Source: Streptomyces coacervatus
Lineage (GTDB): Bacteria; Actinomycetota; Actinomycetes; Streptomycetales; Streptomycetaceae
DNA: 64,000 nt
Direction: 5' to 3'
Assembly (NCBI RefSeq): GCF_029223485.1
Contig: NZ_JARHTP010000006.1
Location: 124,001-188,000 of the forward strand
Shown here: positions 35,037 through 43,826 of the stretch, piece by piece
Position numbering within the stretch: the first letter of the stretch is position 1
Layout: each line of letters begins with the position of its first letter
Program-made: the position numbers and the translations under genes
Notes under the pieces: model-generated
What the model was told of the DNA's origin: nothing
What the model saw: the letters and a program-made list of their open reading frames with translations, nothing else
Database searches by the model: none

Positions 35037-36004
35037 TACTGCTCCCTTGCGATCTTCTGCGCGAACTCCCACGCGTCCGCGACGATCCCCGCGAGATCCG
35101 CGCGGGACGGGTTCCAGCCCAGCTTCTCGCGGGCCGTGGCGGCCGACGCCACCAGGGCCGCCGGGTCACCGCCGCGGCGCGGGGCCACGACCTCCGGGAT
35201 GGGGTGGCCGGTGACCTGCCGGACCGTCTCGATGACCTGGCGGACCGAGAAGCCCTCGCCGTTGCCCAGGTTGCAGATGAGGTGCTCGCCGGAGGTGGCG
35301 GCCTTCAGCGCGAGCAGGTGGGCGTCGGCGAGGTCCGCGACATGGATGTAGTCGCGGACGCAGGTGCCGTCGGGGGTCGGGTAGTCGTCGCCGTAGACCG
35401 AGATGGCGTCGCGCCTGCCCTGGGCCACCTGGAGCACCAGTGGGATGAGGTGGGACTCGGGGTTGTGGCGTTCGCCCTGCTCGCCGTACGCGCCCGCCAC
35501 GTTGAAGTAGCGCAGGGAGACCGCGCCCAGGCCGTGGGCCGCCGCCTCGCCGGTGATCATGTGGTCGACGGCGAGCTTCGAGGCGCCGTACGGGTTGGTC
35601 GGCGAGGTGGGTGCCGACTCGACGATCGGGACCTCCTTCGGCTCGCCGTAGGTGGCGGCCGTGGAGGAGAAGACCAGCTTGCGGACGCCCGCCTCGCGCA
35701 TCGCGCCCAGCAGCGCCATCGTGCCCGCGACGTTGTTGTCCCAGTACTTCTCGGGCTTCACGACCGACTCGCCGACCTGCGAGAACGCGGCGAAGTGCAG
35801 GACCGCCCCGAAGGAGGAGTCCAGCCATTTGGCGGCGTCGCGGATGTCGCCCTCGATGAAGGCCGCACCGGCCGGGACGCCCTCCCGGAAGCCCGTGGAG
35901 AGGTTGTCGAGCACGACGACCTCGTGGCCCGCCTCCAGCAGATGCTGGGCGACCACGCTGCCCACGTAGCCCGCGCCGCCCGTCACCAGGTACTTACCGC
36001 TCAT
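35036..36004 (-). CDS. galE: UDP-glucose 4-epimerase
   Basis: Interconverts UDP-galactose and UDP-glucose using bound NAD. The 322-residue short-chain dehydrogenase fold shows the Rossmann motif VTGGAGYVGS, STAATYG with the catalytic Ser/Thr, and NPYGASK with the Tyr-Lys pair. ATG at 36002-36004 overlaps the galT stop (TGATG). An in-frame TTG one codon earlier is less likely. Confidence 0.97.
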   Translation of the reverse strand: MSGKYLVTGGAGYVGSVVAQHLLEAGHEVVVLDNLSTGFREGVPAGAAFIEGDIRDAAKWLDSSFGAVLHFAAFSQVGESVVKPEKYWDNNVAGTMALLGAMREAGVRKLVFSSTAATYGEPKEVPIVESAPTSPTNPYGASKLAVDHMITGEAAAHGLGAVSLRYFNVAGAYGEQGERHNPESHLIPLVLQVAQGRRDAISVYGDDYPTPDGTCVRDYIHVADLADAHLLALKAATSGEHLICNLGNGEGFSVRQVIETVRQVTGHPIPEVVAPRRGGDPAALVASAATAREKLGWNPSRADLAGIVADAWEFAQKIAREQ

Positions 36005-37062
36005 CAACTCGCTACCTCTCGCAGTCGCTCGGCCGCGCGCTCCGGCGGCACGTCGTTGATGAACACACTCATGCCGGACTCGGAACCCGCGAGGAACTTC
36101 AGCTTGCCGGAGGTTCGGCGGATGGTGAAAAGCTCGAGGTGGAGTGCGAAGTCGTCACGGTTGACGCCCTCGAACTCCTCCAGCGCGCCGAAGGGGGCCT
36201 GGTGCCAGGCCGCGATGTACGGCGTCGGCGGCTCCCCTTCACCGAAGATCCGGTCGAAGCGCCTCAAGAGTTCCAGATAGACCTGGGGGAACTCTGTGCG
36301 CGCGTCCTCGTCCAGCCCGAGCAGGTCGGGCACACGGCGCTTCGGGTACAGGTGGACCTCGTACGGCCAGTGCGCGGCGTACGGCACGAACGCCACCCAG
36401 TGTTCACCCTCCAGGACGACCCGCTCACCGGCGAGCTCGCGCTCCAGGACGGCGTCGAAGAGGTTCTCACCGCCGGTCGCCTCCTTGTGCTGGGCCAGCT
36501 GCCGCAGCATCAGGGACGTACGCGGGGTGGTGAAGGGATAGGCGTAGATCTGGCCGTGCGGATGGCCGAGCGTCACGCCGATCTCCTCGCCCCGGTTCTC
36601 GAAGCAGAACACCTGCTCCACGGCAGGGAGATGCGACAGCTCGGACGTCCGGTCCGTCCAGGCCTCCAGGACCAGGGCGGCCTGCTCCTCGGTGAGGTCG
36701 GCGAAGGACGCGTTGTGGTCGGAGGTGAAGCAGACGACCTCGCAACGGCCCGAGTCGCCGGCCAGGGAGGGGAAGCGGTTCTCGAAGACGACCACGTCGT
36801 ACGACGAGTCCGGGATCTCGCTCAGGCGGTCGCCCTGGGAGGGGCACAGCGGGCATTGGTCGGCCGGCGGGTGGTAGGTGCGGCCCTGGCGGTGCGAGGC
36901 GACGGCGATGGCGTCGCCGAGCAGCGGGTCGCGGCGGACCTCGGAGGTCGTGACGGTCCGCTCCAGCGGACGCTTGTCCACCGCGTCGCGCACGGTGTCG
37001 TCACGCAGGTCGTAGTAGATGAGCTCGCGACCGTCGGCCAACGAGGTCGAGGTCTTCTTCAC
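36004..37062 (-). CDS. galT: Galactose-1-phosphate uridylyltransferase
   Basis: Transfers UMP from UDP-glucose to galactose-1-phosphate. The 352-residue HIT-superfamily enzyme has the zinc site CPLCPS, the active-site motif LGHPHGQIYAYPF with the nucleophilic His, and VPYAAHWPYEVHLYPKRR. The first gene of the gal operon, it starts with GTG at 37060-37062, GAGGAG lying 7 bases upstream. CTCAACA repeats lie just before it. Confidence 0.96.
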   Translation of the reverse strand: MKKTSTSLADGRELIYYDLRDDTVRDAVDKRPLERTVTTSEVRRDPLLGDAIAVASHRQGRTYHPPADQCPLCPSQGDRLSEIPDSSYDVVVFENRFPSLAGDSGRCEVVCFTSDHNASFADLTEEQAALVLEAWTDRTSELSHLPAVEQVFCFENRGEEIGVTLGHPHGQIYAYPFTTPRTSLMLRQLAQHKEATGGENLFDAVLERELAGERVVLEGEHWVAFVPYAAHWPYEVHLYPKRRVPDLLGLDEDARTEFPQVYLELLRRFDRIFGEGEPPTPYIAAWHQAPFGALEEFEGVNRDDFALHLELFTIRRTSGKLKFLAGSESGMSVFINDVPPERAAERLREVAS

Positions 37063-37087
37063 GCCACGGCTCCTCACCCAAGCAACC

Positions 37088-37104
37088 CTCAACAGAACTC
37101 AACA
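37088..37104 (-). promoter_or_regulatory. CTCAACA direct repeats upstream of galT
   Basis: CTCAACA occurs at 37088-37094 and 37098-37104, one helical turn apart, 26 bases before the galT start. Read on the gal strand this is a TGTTGAG repeat. Repeated TGTTGA-like hexamers are what I remember of the S. lividans galP1 operator, so this is the probable galactose-responsive site. Nearby TTGACG on that strand (around 37130) may be a -35 box. Confidence 0.55.
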
Positions 37105-37210
37105 TAACAAACCACAAGGCAACAGCGACGTCAATGGTCTGGCGGCCGGGAACGGACGGTCATGGGGCGTGACAAGGCGTGTGTGGCGCACGGAGGGCAT
37201 AGATACGTGC

Positions 37211-38890
37211 ATGCGCACCCCCACCTATCTGGCCGCCGAGCTCCGACTCCCCACGAACTGGCTCGACTACACGATCCTCGGCATCTACTTCGCCGTCGTC
37301 CTCGGCATCGGATTCGCCGCCCGCCGGTCGGTGAAGACCAGCCTCGACTTCTTCCTCTCCGGGCGCTCGCTGCCCGCCTGGATCACCGGTCTCGCGTTCA
37401 TCTCGGCCAACCTCGCCGCCACCGAGATCCTGGGCATGGCCGCGAACAGCGCGCAGTACGGCGCATACACCGTGCACTGGTACTGGATCGGCGCCATCCC
37501 CGCCATGGTCTTCCTCGGCCTGGTGATGATGCCCTTCTACTACGGGAGCAAGGTGCGCTCGGTTCCCGAGATGCTGCTGCTGCGCTTCGACAAATGGGCG
37601 CACCTGCTGAGTTCGGCGCTGTTCGCCTTCGCCGCCATCCTGATCGCCGGGGTGAACCTCTACGCCCTCGCGATCGTCGTCGAGGCGCTGCTGGGCTGGC
37701 CGCAGTGGGTGGCGATCGTGGTCGCCGGCGCCTTTGTGCTGGCGTACATCACGCTGGGCGGTCTGTCGTCGGCGATCTACAACGAGGTGCTGCAGTTCTT
37801 CGTGATCCTCGCGGCGCTCATCCCGCTCGTCGTGCTGGGCCTGAAGAAGGTCGGCGGCTGGGGCGGACTGACCGACAAGCTCACCGCGACCCACGGCGCG
37901 AACTTCACCACCGCGTGGGGCGGCACCGGCATCGGCAGCACCAACCCGTTGGGCGCGAACTGGCTGACCATCGTGCTCGGCCTCGGTTTCGTGCTGTCCT
38001 TCGGCTACTGGACGACGAACTTCGCGGAGGTGCAGCGCGCGCTGTCCGCGAAGAACCTGTCGGCGGCCCGGCGCACTCCGCTGATCGCCGCGTACCCGAA
38101 GATCTTCATCGTGTTCCTGGTGATGATCCCGGGCCTGGTCGCCGCCGTCCTGGTCCCGAAGATCGGCACCTCCGGCTCCGGCCTGCAGTACAACGACGCA
38201 ATCCCGTACCTCATGGAGCAGTTGCTGCCCAATGGCGTCCTCGGTATCGCGGTGACCGGTCTGCTCGCGGCCTTCATGGCGGGCATGGCGGCCAATGTGT
38301 CGTCCTTCAACACGGTGTTCACCAACGACATCTGGGGCCGGTACGTGGTCAGGGGCCGCGAGGACGAGTACTACGTCCGCTTCGGGCGGCTGATCACGGT
38401 GATCGGCGTCGCCGCCTCGGTGGGCACGGCGTTCCTCGCCTCATCCTTCTCGAACATCATGAGCTACCTCCAGACGCTGTTCTCCTTCTTCAACGTGCCG
38501 ATGTTCGTCGTCTTCATCGTCGGCATGTTCTGGAAGCGGGCGTCCACGAAGTCCGGGTTCTGGGGCCTGCTGGCGGGCACGGTGACCGCGATGGTCAACT
38601 ACTTCGTCCTCTACAAGCACGACGTCATCAGCATCCCCACCGACCAGGGCGCCAACTTCGTGTCCGCGATCGCCGGGTTCGTGGCCGGTGCGGTGGTGAT
38701 GGTCGTCGTGTCGCTGTTCACCTCGCCGAAGCCGGCCGAGGAGCTGGAGGGTCTGGTGTACGGCACCCGGTCCCCCGGCATGGCCGAGCCGCCCGCCGCC
38801 GGTGACGACGCGTGGTATCGCCGGCCGGCGCTGCTGGGGTGGGGTGCGGTTGTGCTGGCTGCCGCCTGCTACATCCCGTTCTCGTTCTGA
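37211..38890 (+). CDS. Sodium:solute symporter, probable sugar (galactose/glucose) transporter
   Basis: A 559-residue symporter with about 14 membrane helices, of the SGLT branch: WLDYTILGIYFAVVLGIGFA, SLDFFLSGRSLPAWITGLAF, LAATEILGMAANSAQYG (sodium/sugar site) and ALSAKNLSAARRTPLIAAYP. Divergent adjacency to galT-galE-galK argues for galactose as substrate, which is inference. ATG 37211 places the first helix correctly; the ribosome binding site GGAGGG lies 13 bases upstream, rather far. A small two-helix protein gene follows after 21 bases. Confidence 0.9.
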   Translation: MRTPTYLAAELRLPTNWLDYTILGIYFAVVLGIGFAARRSVKTSLDFFLSGRSLPAWITGLAFISANLAATEILGMAANSAQYGAYTVHWYWIGAIPAMVFLGLVMMPFYYGSKVRSVPEMLLLRFDKWAHLLSSALFAFAAILIAGVNLYALAIVVEALLGWPQWVAIVVAGAFVLAYITLGGLSSAIYNEVLQFFVILAALIPLVVLGLKKVGGWGGLTDKLTATHGANFTTAWGGTGIGSTNPLGANWLTIVLGLGFVLSFGYWTTNFAEVQRALSAKNLSAARRTPLIAAYPKIFIVFLVMIPGLVAAVLVPKIGTSGSGLQYNDAIPYLMEQLLPNGVLGIAVTGLLAAFMAGMAANVSSFNTVFTNDIWGRYVVRGREDEYYVRFGRLITVIGVAASVGTAFLASSFSNIMSYLQTLFSFFNVPMFVVFIVGMFWKRASTKSGFWGLLAGTVTAMVNYFVLYKHDVISIPTDQGANFVSAIAGFVAGAVVMVVVSLFTSPKPAEELEGLVYGTRSPGMAEPPAAGDDAWYRRPALLGWGAVVLAAACYIPFSF

Positions 38891-38911
38891 TCGCGGGAGG
38901 ATTGGAGAGCC

Positions 38912-39220
38912 ATGTCTGAGCACCACGAGTACTCCGAGCAAGACGTTCAGCGCGAGGTCACCGAGCTGCAGCAGCGGTCGGCGACGGCGGCTCGTATCTT
39001 CGATCTGCGCCGAATCATCGGTGGGCTGTTCGTTGTGTACGGCGTCATCGTCACGATTGCGGGGATCACCGACGACGACGCCGCGATCGACAAGGCCCAG
39101 GGCGTGAACATCAATCTGTGGACCGGGATCGGGATGCTGTTGCTGGGTGTCTTTTTCCTGGCTTGGCTGAAGTTGCGGCCTGCGGTGCCGCCTGCTCCTC
39201 CGGAGGAGCAGGCGGAGTAA
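38912..39220 (+). CDS. Small two-helix membrane protein
   Basis: A 102-residue protein. The N-terminal 30 residues are Glu/Gln-rich and probably helical (YSEQDVQREVTELQQRSAT). Two membrane helices follow (IGGLFVVYGVIVTIAGI and LWTGIGMLLLGVFFLAWL), then a Pro/Glu tail. I do not recognise a named function. It follows the symporter by 21 bases and is likely co-transcribed, perhaps an accessory of the transporter. Its last codons lie inside a 28-base perfect palindrome. Confidence 0.8.
   Translation: MSEHHEYSEQDVQREVTELQQRSATAARIFDLRRIIGGLFVVYGVIVTIAGITDDDAAIDKAQGVNINLWTGIGMLLLGVFFLAWLKLRPAVPPAPPEEQAE
39188..39215 (+). terminator. 28-base perfect palindrome at the end of the small membrane gene
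   Basis: The sequence from 39188 to 39215 equals its own reverse complement (CCGCCTGCTCCTC and mirror half). It overlaps the last codons of the upstream gene, encoding PPAPPEEQAE. It can form a stable stem and probably ends the symporter transcript inside the coding sequence. Confidence 0.55.
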
Positions 39221-39244
39221 CTGCCGTTTGTCGGGTGCGGGTTT

Positions 39245-39284
39245 GTGGGGGCTTGTCGCGCAGTTCCCCGCGCCCCTTAAGGGG
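39245..39284 (-). repeat. Five-copy intergenic repeat, copy 1
   Basis: Read on the minus strand this is CCCCTTAAGGGGCGCGGGGA, then ACTGCGCGACAAGCCC. The TAA in it is the stop codon of the response-regulator gene ending at 39277. It differs from the other copies in having GACA for GACC. Confidence 0.85.
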
Positions 39285-39990
39285 GCTCCGGAACCGTCTC
39301 GCTATCCGTCGGGGACGAGTGCGTTACCGGGCCCGCTCTGTCCAGCAAGCCCGTCCGCGCCGCCAAAGCCGCTGCCTCCAGGCGGGAGCCTACGCCCAGT
39401 TTCATCAGGACTCGTTGGACGTGGGTGCGGGCGGTGGAGGGGGCTATGCCCATGCCTGCCGCTATCAGGCGGGTGTCCTCGCCGTCGGCGACCCGGACCA
39501 GGACCTCGACCTCCCTCGGGGTGAGCATCTGGAGCAGGCGCTGGCCCTCGTCGTCCGGTTGGGCGGCGGGGTTGAGGAGCTCGCTGAAGGCTCCCTGGAG
39601 GAGCTGCGGGGCGACCGCCGCCTCGCCCGCCCTCGCCTTCATGATGGCGCGCTCGACGCCCTCTATGCGCTCGTCATGGCGTACGTAGCCCGAGGCGCCC
39701 GCGGCGAAGGCGGCGGCTATGCCGCGCGGGCTCGGCACCGGGCCCAGGACCAGGACCGCCACCTGCGGACGCTCCCGCTTGATCTTCACCACCGGGTCGA
39801 AGATGCCCGGCTCGGCCGGTGTCGCCGTACCTATCAGGCACACCTCCGGTGCACGGGTGATCACCAGCTCCGCCGCGCCCGCGGCAGGCGCCGCCGCGGC
39901 GAGCACGCGGTGCCCGCGCAGCTTCAACGCCGAGGCCAGTGCCTCGGCGAGCAGTCGGTGGTCGTCGACCACCATGAGCCGCACTCCCAT
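39277..39990 (-). CDS. Atypical NarL/LuxR response regulator lacking the acceptor Asp
   Basis: A 237-residue protein. The receiver starts MGVRLMVVDDHRLLAEALAS, but the strand that should end in the phosphoacceptor Asp reads PEVCLIGTATPAEPG, with Gly-Thr where Asp is expected. The signal is therefore probably not phosphorylation. The LuxR HTH is intact (LTPREVEVLVRVADGEDTRL, then IAPSTARTHVQRVLMKLG). ATG 39990 has GGGGGG 7 bases upstream. The last codons and stop lie inside a dispersed repeat. No kinase is adjacent. Its upstream gap (39991-40260) holds its promoter and the terminator of the next gene. Confidence 0.88.
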   Translation of the reverse strand: MGVRLMVVDDHRLLAEALASALKLRGHRVLAAAAPAAGAAELVITRAPEVCLIGTATPAEPGIFDPVVKIKRERPQVAVLVLGPVPSPRGIAAAFAAGASGYVRHDERIEGVERAIMKARAGEAAVAPQLLQGAFSELLNPAAQPDDEGQRLLQMLTPREVEVLVRVADGEDTRLIAAGMGIAPSTARTHVQRVLMKLGVGSRLEAAALAARTGLLDRAGPVTHSSPTDSETVPEPP

Positions 39991-40210
39991 CGAGCAACCC
40001 CCCAGTCCCCCCAATGGATCTCCATGAATGCCCCACTATGGATGCCCACTGGTCCGCACGGACAGGAGCCCCCTCCCGGCTCCCCCGCTCTTCATGCCCC
40101 CGGAAGCTACACGCTTGTTCGACATTGCGCTCCCCCTACTGGTGAGAAGTGCCCCTGATCGACGGAATTTCTGGCTTTCCGCGTATTCGAGGGTGATGGG
40201 CGGTACGCGC

Positions 40211-40242
40211 ACGGCCCCGCCCCTGACCAGGGACGGGGCCGT
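40211..40242 (-). terminator. Hairpin terminator after the PQQ-like gene pair
   Basis: ACGGCCCCG at 40211-40219 pairs perfectly with CGGGGCCGT at 40234-40242, 19 bases past the stop codon of the propeller-protein gene. Confidence 0.6.
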
Positions 40243-40260
40243 AGGGCTGGCTCCAGTGGT

Positions 40261-41952
40261 TCAGCCGCCAGCGCCGAGCGCGAGCGCCAGGACCTTCTCC
40301 CCCGTGCCCGAACTCGACCGCTTGTCGGCGAACTGCCCGGCCATGTACAGGTGGCCCTGCGAGTAGAGGATCTCGGCGAATTCGGGCGACATGGTGGTCT
40401 CCAGGTCCCGCACCGACCCCGCCGCCGGGTTCTCCAGCAGCTTGGTCTCCTTGAAGGAGCCGCCGTCGATGCTGACGATCTGGCCGCCCTTGTTGTACGG
40501 AGGGCGCTTGTACGCGATCACATTGCCGCCGTCCATGCGCAGCGGGGTGATCGAGTAGCCGTCGCCGGCGTCGGCGCGCTGGCCGTTCTGCTTGCCGGTG
40601 GCCAGGTCGAACGCGACGATCTCGTTGGTCTGGCTGAAGCCCTGGGTGCCGTCGTGGTCCTCGGTCGGGAGGTACAGCCTGCCGTTGCCGACCGCGATGC
40701 CGGTGCAGTGTTCGAGCTCGGAGATCGCGTCGCAGCGGGCCGCGTAGTCCTTGCCCGGCGCCGAGATGCGGGTGATCAGCTTGCCGGTCTTGTTGTCGAT
40801 GGAGAAGAAGTCCGAGATCTCACTGCCGTCGCCCGCGCTGTTGCCAACGTCGGCGGCGATGACCAGCGGGTTCGTCGACACCACGGCGGCGTACTCGATG
40901 CCCGTGGCCAGCTTGTACTCCGAGATCGTCTCGCCGGACTTCGGGTCGATGGTCTGGATGTGCAGCTGCGGCTCGTTGAACGAGCCGCACTTAAGCACCG
41001 CGACCAGCTTCTCGCCGCCGCCGTACCCGGCGTCGACGCACTTGTCGTTCGGCTTGGGGGCCCACAGCTGTCTGCCGCCGGCGATGTCGAACGCGGCGCC
41101 TCCGTAGTTGCCGCCCGCGGCGACCGTGCTCGCGCTGACGGTGACGTTCTCGAAGGTCACCGTCCGGCCGCCGTAGTCGAGCGACTTCGTCCACAGCTTC
41201 TTGCCCGCGTCCAGGTCGATCGCCGCGACCTGGCTGCAGCCCGCCGTTCTTCCCTTCGCCGGCATGCTGGGCTGGAAGACGACGGCCGTCCTGTTGTCGT
41301 CGGTGGTGTGGTCGCTGACCGTGCAGACCGGGCCGGGCAGCTTGATCGTCCACAGCTTGGTGCCGCGGTCGGGGTCGTACGCGTCGATCTCGGCGACGCC
41401 GCTCTTCACATACGCCTTGTCGGTGAGCCAAGAACCGGACACCACGGTGGTGTCCGTGACCTTGGGCACCGGGACCTTGAACAGCATCCGCGCGCCGGTG
41501 TCAGCGGGCACCTTCTCCGCACCCTTGGCCGTGTTGCCGCCGGTGCCCCCGGTGTCACCGCCGCCGGTGCCGCCGCTGGAGCTCGCCGTGCCGCCGTTCT
41601 TGCCGTCGTCCTTGCCGGAGGTGGCGTACCAGACGCCGCCGGCGAGCAGCGCGAGGGCGGCGACCGCGGCGACGACGATCACCGGCAACTTGCTCTTGCC
41701 CGCGCCCCCGGGCTGCCCGGCGGGCTGGTACGGCGGAACGGGGCCCTGCGGGTAGCCGTAACCGGGCTGCTGGCCATAGGGGTTCGGCGGCTGGCCATAC
41801 GGCGGCGCGGGCTGGCTGTAAGGGTTGGGCTGCTGCGGTGCCTGCGGATAGCCGTATCCGGGCTGCTGCGGAGGCGGCGGGGGCCCCTGGGGGTAGCCGT
41901 ATCCCGGCTGCTGCGGGGGCTGGTGGGGCGGCGGGGGCGGGGGCTGAGTCAT
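40261..41952 (-). CDS. Membrane-anchored PQQ-like beta-propeller protein (paralogue A)
   Basis: A 563-residue protein. Residues 1-85 are Pro/Gln/Tyr-rich and cytoplasmic with repeated PGYGYPQ. One membrane anchor follows (LPVIVVAAVAALALLAGGVW), then a Gly/Ser/Thr spacer and an extracytoplasmic propeller of PQQ/quinoprotein-like repeats (YDPDRGTKLWTIKLPG, IDLDAGKKLWTKSL, FDIAGGRQLWAPKP, FDLATGKQNGQ). No bound cofactor or catalytic site can be inferred; such proteins often act as scaffolds or sensors. It lies 64 bases after its paralogue, in one probable operon. Confidence 0.86.
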   Translation of the reverse strand: MTQPPPPPPHQPPQQPGYGYPQGPPPPPQQPGYGYPQAPQQPNPYSQPAPPYGQPPNPYGQQPGYGYPQGPVPPYQPAGQPGGAGKSKLPVIVVAAVAALALLAGGVWYATSGKDDGKNGGTASSSGGTGGGDTGGTGGNTAKGAEKVPADTGARMLFKVPVPKVTDTTVVSGSWLTDKAYVKSGVAEIDAYDPDRGTKLWTIKLPGPVCTVSDHTTDDNRTAVVFQPSMPAKGRTAGCSQVAAIDLDAGKKLWTKSLDYGGRTVTFENVTVSASTVAAGGNYGGAAFDIAGGRQLWAPKPNDKCVDAGYGGGEKLVAVLKCGSFNEPQLHIQTIDPKSGETISEYKLATGIEYAAVVSTNPLVIAADVGNSAGDGSEISDFFSIDNKTGKLITRISAPGKDYAARCDAISELEHCTGIAVGNGRLYLPTEDHDGTQGFSQTNEIVAFDLATGKQNGQRADAGDGYSITPLRMDGGNVIAYKRPPYNKGGQIVSIDGGSFKETKLLENPAAGSVRDLETTMSPEFAEILYSQGHLYMAGQFADKRSSSGTGEKVLALALGAGG

Positions 41953-42016
41953 GGGGTGGGTACCTCGTGAGCGGGCGGCGGGGACGACGGGGCCTGGGAA
42001 GAGGCCTGGGGGGAGG

Positions 42017-43660
42017 TCACTTGCCGTAGGCGAGCATCAACTTGCCCTTCGCGTCGTCGTTTCCGCTGATCCGGGTGGGCGAGACATAGAAGCGCCCGTC
42101 GACCCAGTCGAAGGTCTTGGAGAAGAGGGCGAACTCCTGGGCCGCCGTGCTCTGCGGGTTCTGCAGCAGCTTCACCGGCTGGTGGGTCGAGCCGGTCGTC
42201 GCGATCGACACGACCTGGCCGCCCGCGTCGTACGACGGCTGCACATAGGCGACGAGCCTGCCGCCCGCCACCTTCACCGGCAGCATCGACCGGTCCGCCG
42301 GGGACTTGACGCGCCACTTCTCCTTGCCGCTGGCGAGGTCGACCGCGACGATCTCGTTCGGTCCGGTGGTCGCCTCGGTCGGCAGGTACAGGGTGTTCGC
42401 GTCGGCCGCGACGCCCTTGCAGCCGGTCAGGTCACGTTCGAGGAGCGCCCAGCCGCACTGGGGGGCGAAGTTCTCGTCGAAGCCGACCTGGGAGCGGAAC
42501 TTGCCGTTCGAGCCGAAGGTCGAGATGTTCCAGGCCTTCTTGTCCTGGTTGGTGCTGTAGACGACGAGCGGGTCGACGGAGTAGGTCCGGGCGACCGACC
42601 AGCCCTTGTCGAACTTCTGCGTCCACTTGGCCCGCCCGGTCGTCGGGTCGAGCACCTGGATCTCGTCGTGCTCCTTCGCACCGCCGGCGTCGCAGGTCGA
42701 GACGGAGACCAGCCTGCTGCCGCCGGCGAACGCGGTCGGGAAGCAGGCGTCGCCGTACTTCTTCTTGTCGAACAGCTTCCTGCCGCTGTCGATGTCGTAC
42801 GCCACCCCGGACTGCGAGCGGCCCACCAGCACCGTCCGGCCGGTGATGGAGAGGGTGATGTCGACGGTGCTGTCGAACAGCGCGCCGTCGGTGAGCGTGG
42901 CGCTCCAGCCCTTGTCGCCGGTGTTCAGGTCGAGTTGCTGGAGCCGGTCACACTTGGCGCGCTGGCCGGTGCCGCTCTCGTACGCCACCACGACCTTGTC
43001 GTCGGCCGACTTCTGCTGGGTGACCGCGCAGATCTTCTGCGGGAAGGTGACGGTGCCCCAGGCCTCCTTGCCGTCGGCCACGTCGTAGGCGAAGACCTGC
43101 TTGTACGCCGCCTTCACCGCCGCCTTGTCGGTGATCCACATGCCGGGTGCCTCGGCGCCTGCACCGGGCGCGTCCGGCGGCGACTTGTACCAGAGGACCT
43201 TCGCCTCGCCCGCCCGGCGGCCCGAGTTGAGGCCCTCCGGGTCGGAACCGCCGCCGCTGCCACCCGAAGCGCCCGTGGAACCGGACGTCGAGGGCTTCGC
43301 GTCGCCGCTCTGCCCGGCGACCGGCTTCTTGTCGTCGTCGCCCCCGCTCGTCACGGCGTAGACGGCGGTGCCGATGACCGCGAGCGCGGCGACCGCCGCC
43401 GCGATCACCAGGCCGGCCCTGCCCTTGGAGGGGCCCGGAGAGCCGGGGTACTGGGGCTGCGGCGGATAGCCGTAACCGGGCTGCGCGCCGTACGGGCCCG
43501 GCTGCTGCGGCTGCCCGTACGGGCCGAACTGGCCGTAGGGGCCGGGCTGTTGGGGCGCCTGGGGATAGCCGTAACCGGGCTGCGGCGGCGGTGGGCCCTG
43601 GGGTGGTGGGGGCGGGGCCCCGAATCCGCCGTACGGCGGCTGGTTGGGCGGCTGAGTCAT
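42017..43660 (-). CDS. Membrane-anchored PQQ-like beta-propeller protein (paralogue B)
   Basis: A 547-residue paralogue of the protein encoded downstream, with the same layout: cytoplasmic PGYGYPQ/PGYGYPP-rich tail, membrane anchor LVIAAAVAALAVIGTAVYAV, a Gly/Ser/Thr spacer, and propeller blades (YDVADGKEAWGTVTF, LDLNTGDKGWSATL, YDIDSGRKLFDKKK, VDLASGKEKWRVKS). ATG at 43658-43660 has GGGGGA 8 bases upstream and gives MTQPPNQPP; the longer in-frame start to 43684 adds only MTERGNAL. The function is unknown. Confidence 0.86.
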   Translation of the reverse strand: MTQPPNQPPYGGFGAPPPPPQGPPPPQPGYGYPQAPQQPGPYGQFGPYGQPQQPGPYGAQPGYGYPPQPQYPGSPGPSKGRAGLVIAAAVAALAVIGTAVYAVTSGGDDDKKPVAGQSGDAKPSTSGSTGASGGSGGGSDPEGLNSGRRAGEAKVLWYKSPPDAPGAGAEAPGMWITDKAAVKAAYKQVFAYDVADGKEAWGTVTFPQKICAVTQQKSADDKVVVAYESGTGQRAKCDRLQQLDLNTGDKGWSATLTDGALFDSTVDITLSITGRTVLVGRSQSGVAYDIDSGRKLFDKKKYGDACFPTAFAGGSRLVSVSTCDAGGAKEHDEIQVLDPTTGRAKWTQKFDKGWSVARTYSVDPLVVYSTNQDKKAWNISTFGSNGKFRSQVGFDENFAPQCGWALLERDLTGCKGVAADANTLYLPTEATTGPNEIVAVDLASGKEKWRVKSPADRSMLPVKVAGGRLVAYVQPSYDAGGQVVSIATTGSTHQPVKLLQNPQSTAAQEFALFSKTFDWVDGRFYVSPTRISGNDDAKGKLMLAYGK

Positions 43661-43754
43661 CAGCGCGTTCCCCCGTTCAGTCACTGATTTTTAGCCAAGC
43701 CCTGAGGAAAGCTCTCAGACGGCTCTTTCTATCACTCGCGACTGACAACGCACC

Positions 43755-43793
43755 GGGCCGGTTCAACCCCTGTTCCCAAGGGAGAACCGGCCC
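43755..43793 (-). terminator. Hairpin terminator after the ABC-F gene
   Basis: GGGCCGGTTC at 43755-43764 pairs perfectly with GAACCGGCCC at 43784-43793, loop 19 bases, 33 bases past the ABC-F stop codon. Confidence 0.7.
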
Positions 43794-43826
43794 GTGATGC
43801 CGTCGTTATGGGCCTTCACCCAGCCT

